Shown one piece after another: positions 6,492 to 7,226 of a DNA stretch of 7,226 bases. The translations under genes and the position numbers were made by a program. Below the pieces are notes generated by a model. The model had not been told where the DNA came from and ran no database searches. It saw only the letters and a list, made by a program, of their open reading frames with translations. This DNA comes from an uncultured Steroidobacter sp. Its GTDB lineage: Bacteria; Pseudomonadota; Gammaproteobacteria; Steroidobacterales; Steroidobacteraceae. Each line of letters opens with the position of its first letter. Position 1 is the stretch's first letter. The stretch spans positions 1 to 7,226 of the forward strand of contig CAMLEO010000332.1 in the NCBI GenBank assembly GCA_946478975.1. Direction: 5' to 3'.

Positions 6492-7226
6492 ATGAGCACT
6501 TCCACTCAAAGCAGCAGACAGCGGCCGGGCGCGGCGAAAGCTTCCATCGCTGCTGAACCTCCGGAGGTTCAGCCGGTCACGGCGTTGCGTGGCGTGGGCG
6601 ATGCGCTGGCGGAGAAGCTCGCCAGGCTCGGCATCACCACCATTCAAGATCTGCTGTTTCTCCTGCCTTTGCGTTACGAGGACCGCACTCGTGTCGTGCC
6701 GATCGGCTCGTTGCGGCCGGCGGACCGCGCGGTGATTGAAGGCGAGGTGCAGCTGGCGGAGATTGCATTTCGCGGCCGGCGGCAGCTGCTGTGTCGGATT
6801 GGCGATGGCTCGGGCTGGCTCACGCTGCGCTTCTTTCATTTCAGCAACGCTCAACATCAGCAGATGACTCGCGGCACGCGGCTGCGTTGTTACGGGGAAA
6901 TTCGTCGCGGCCCGACGGGGCTGGAGATCGTGCATCCAGAGTATCGGCGCATCGCCAGCGACGTGCCGGCGGCGAGCGAAGATGTGCTCACGCCGATCTA
7001 TCCGCTCACCGAAGGCGTGCAACAGGGGCGCTTGCGACAGCTGACCGCAATGGCATTGCGCGAGTTTGCGAATCGCCAAGTGCAGGATTGGCTGCCGCCC
7101 GGCGTGATGTCACAACTGCAGTTGCCCCCGCTGCGTGAAGCGCTTCAGTACGTTCATCGCCCGCCGCCGGATGCGGATTTGGATTTGCTCGCGACGGGTC
7201 AGCATCCGATGCAGCGGCGGCTCGCG
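6492..7226 (+). CDS. recG: ATP-dependent DNA helicase RecG, N-terminal part (cut by right edge)
   Basis: RecG is a monomeric superfamily 2 translocase that remodels stalled forks, Holliday junctions and R-loops. The first 245 codons are present, in frame to the last base of the window. After a variable 26-residue Ser/Ala/Pro-rich leader, PVTALRGVGDALAEKLARLG (28-47) and TIQDLLFLLPLRYEDRT (49-65) match the N-terminal helical region. The wedge (OB-fold) domain follows from about residue 80 (VIEGEVQLAE) to about 155, including RCYGEIRRGPTGLEIVHPEY (132-151). LTPIYPLTEGVQQGRLRQL (165-183) is the characteristic RecG linker. The helicase motifs are beyond the edge. The ATG at 6492 has only a weak GG upstream. 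A more internal start cannot be excluded, but the next in-frame ATG (codon 125) is too late. It follows ridA by 57 bp with no clear terminator or promoter between them. Confidence 0.93.
   Translation, partial: MSTSTQSSRQRPGAAKASIAAEPPEVQPVTALRGVGDALAEKLARLGITTIQDLLFLLPLRYEDRTRVVPIGSLRPADRAVIEGEVQLAEIAFRGRRQLLCRIGDGSGWLTLRFFHFSNAQHQQMTRGTRLRCYGEIRRGPTGLEIVHPEYRRIASDVPAASEDVLTPIYPLTEGVQQGRLRQLTAMALREFANRQVQDWLPPGVMSQLQLPPLREALQYVHRPPPDADLDLLATGQHPMQRRLA

Noticed and set aside
5730..7079. A 449-codon open frame on the minus strand opposite spoT, ridA and recG
   Set aside because: It spans three clear genes on the other strand, has shadow-frame composition (Arg, His, Ser rich) and no recognisable motif.

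Overview
The window is a compact, GC-rich chromosomal segment with nine genes in two divergent blocks and almost no non-coding DNA. The longest gap, about 133 bp, is the divergent intergenic region at 3413-3545. Gene order and protein similarity (rpoZ-spoT-ridA-recG on one side, rsmG-parA-parB on the other, and a diheme c4-like cytochrome) point to a high-GC gammaproteobacterium of the Xanthomonadales/Nevskiales/Steroidobacterales kind. That placement is an inference from remembered family features, not a database result.

Minus-strand block, read leftward from about 3412 to 1: a periplasmic diheme cytochrome c, an AcuI/YhdH-type NADPH-dependent medium-chain reductase, rsmG (16S rRNA m7G methyltransferase), parA and the 5' end of parB, which runs off the left edge. 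The reductase and rsmG overlap by 4 bp (ATGA), which implies translational coupling. In many gammaproteobacteria mnmG precedes rsmG-parA-parB; here the reductase and the cytochrome occupy that place.

Plus-strand block, from about 3500 to the right edge: an extended -10 promoter candidate, rpoZ (RNA polymerase omega), spoT ((p)ppGpp synthetase/hydrolase), ridA (enamine/imine deaminase) and the first 245 codons of recG (branched-DNA helicase), cut by the right edge. The omega N-terminal MAR segment, known to form part of ppGpp site 1 on RNA polymerase, is present, and SpoT keeps the landmark motifs of both its hydrolase and synthetase domains. The operon therefore appears to encode both the enzyme for an alarmone and part of its receptor. 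gmk, a common upstream neighbour of rpoZ, is not here; the divergent cytochrome gene takes its place.

No phage, transposon, CRISPR array, tRNA or rRNA was seen. The most notable observation is in the cytochrome: the first haem-binding motif reads C-H-G-S-H instead of CXXCH, through a single base (AGC for TGC) inside a near-perfect 9-bp tandem repeat. The second motif is normal. The rest is well-conserved housekeeping sequence, and I found no convincing undescribed multi-gene system.
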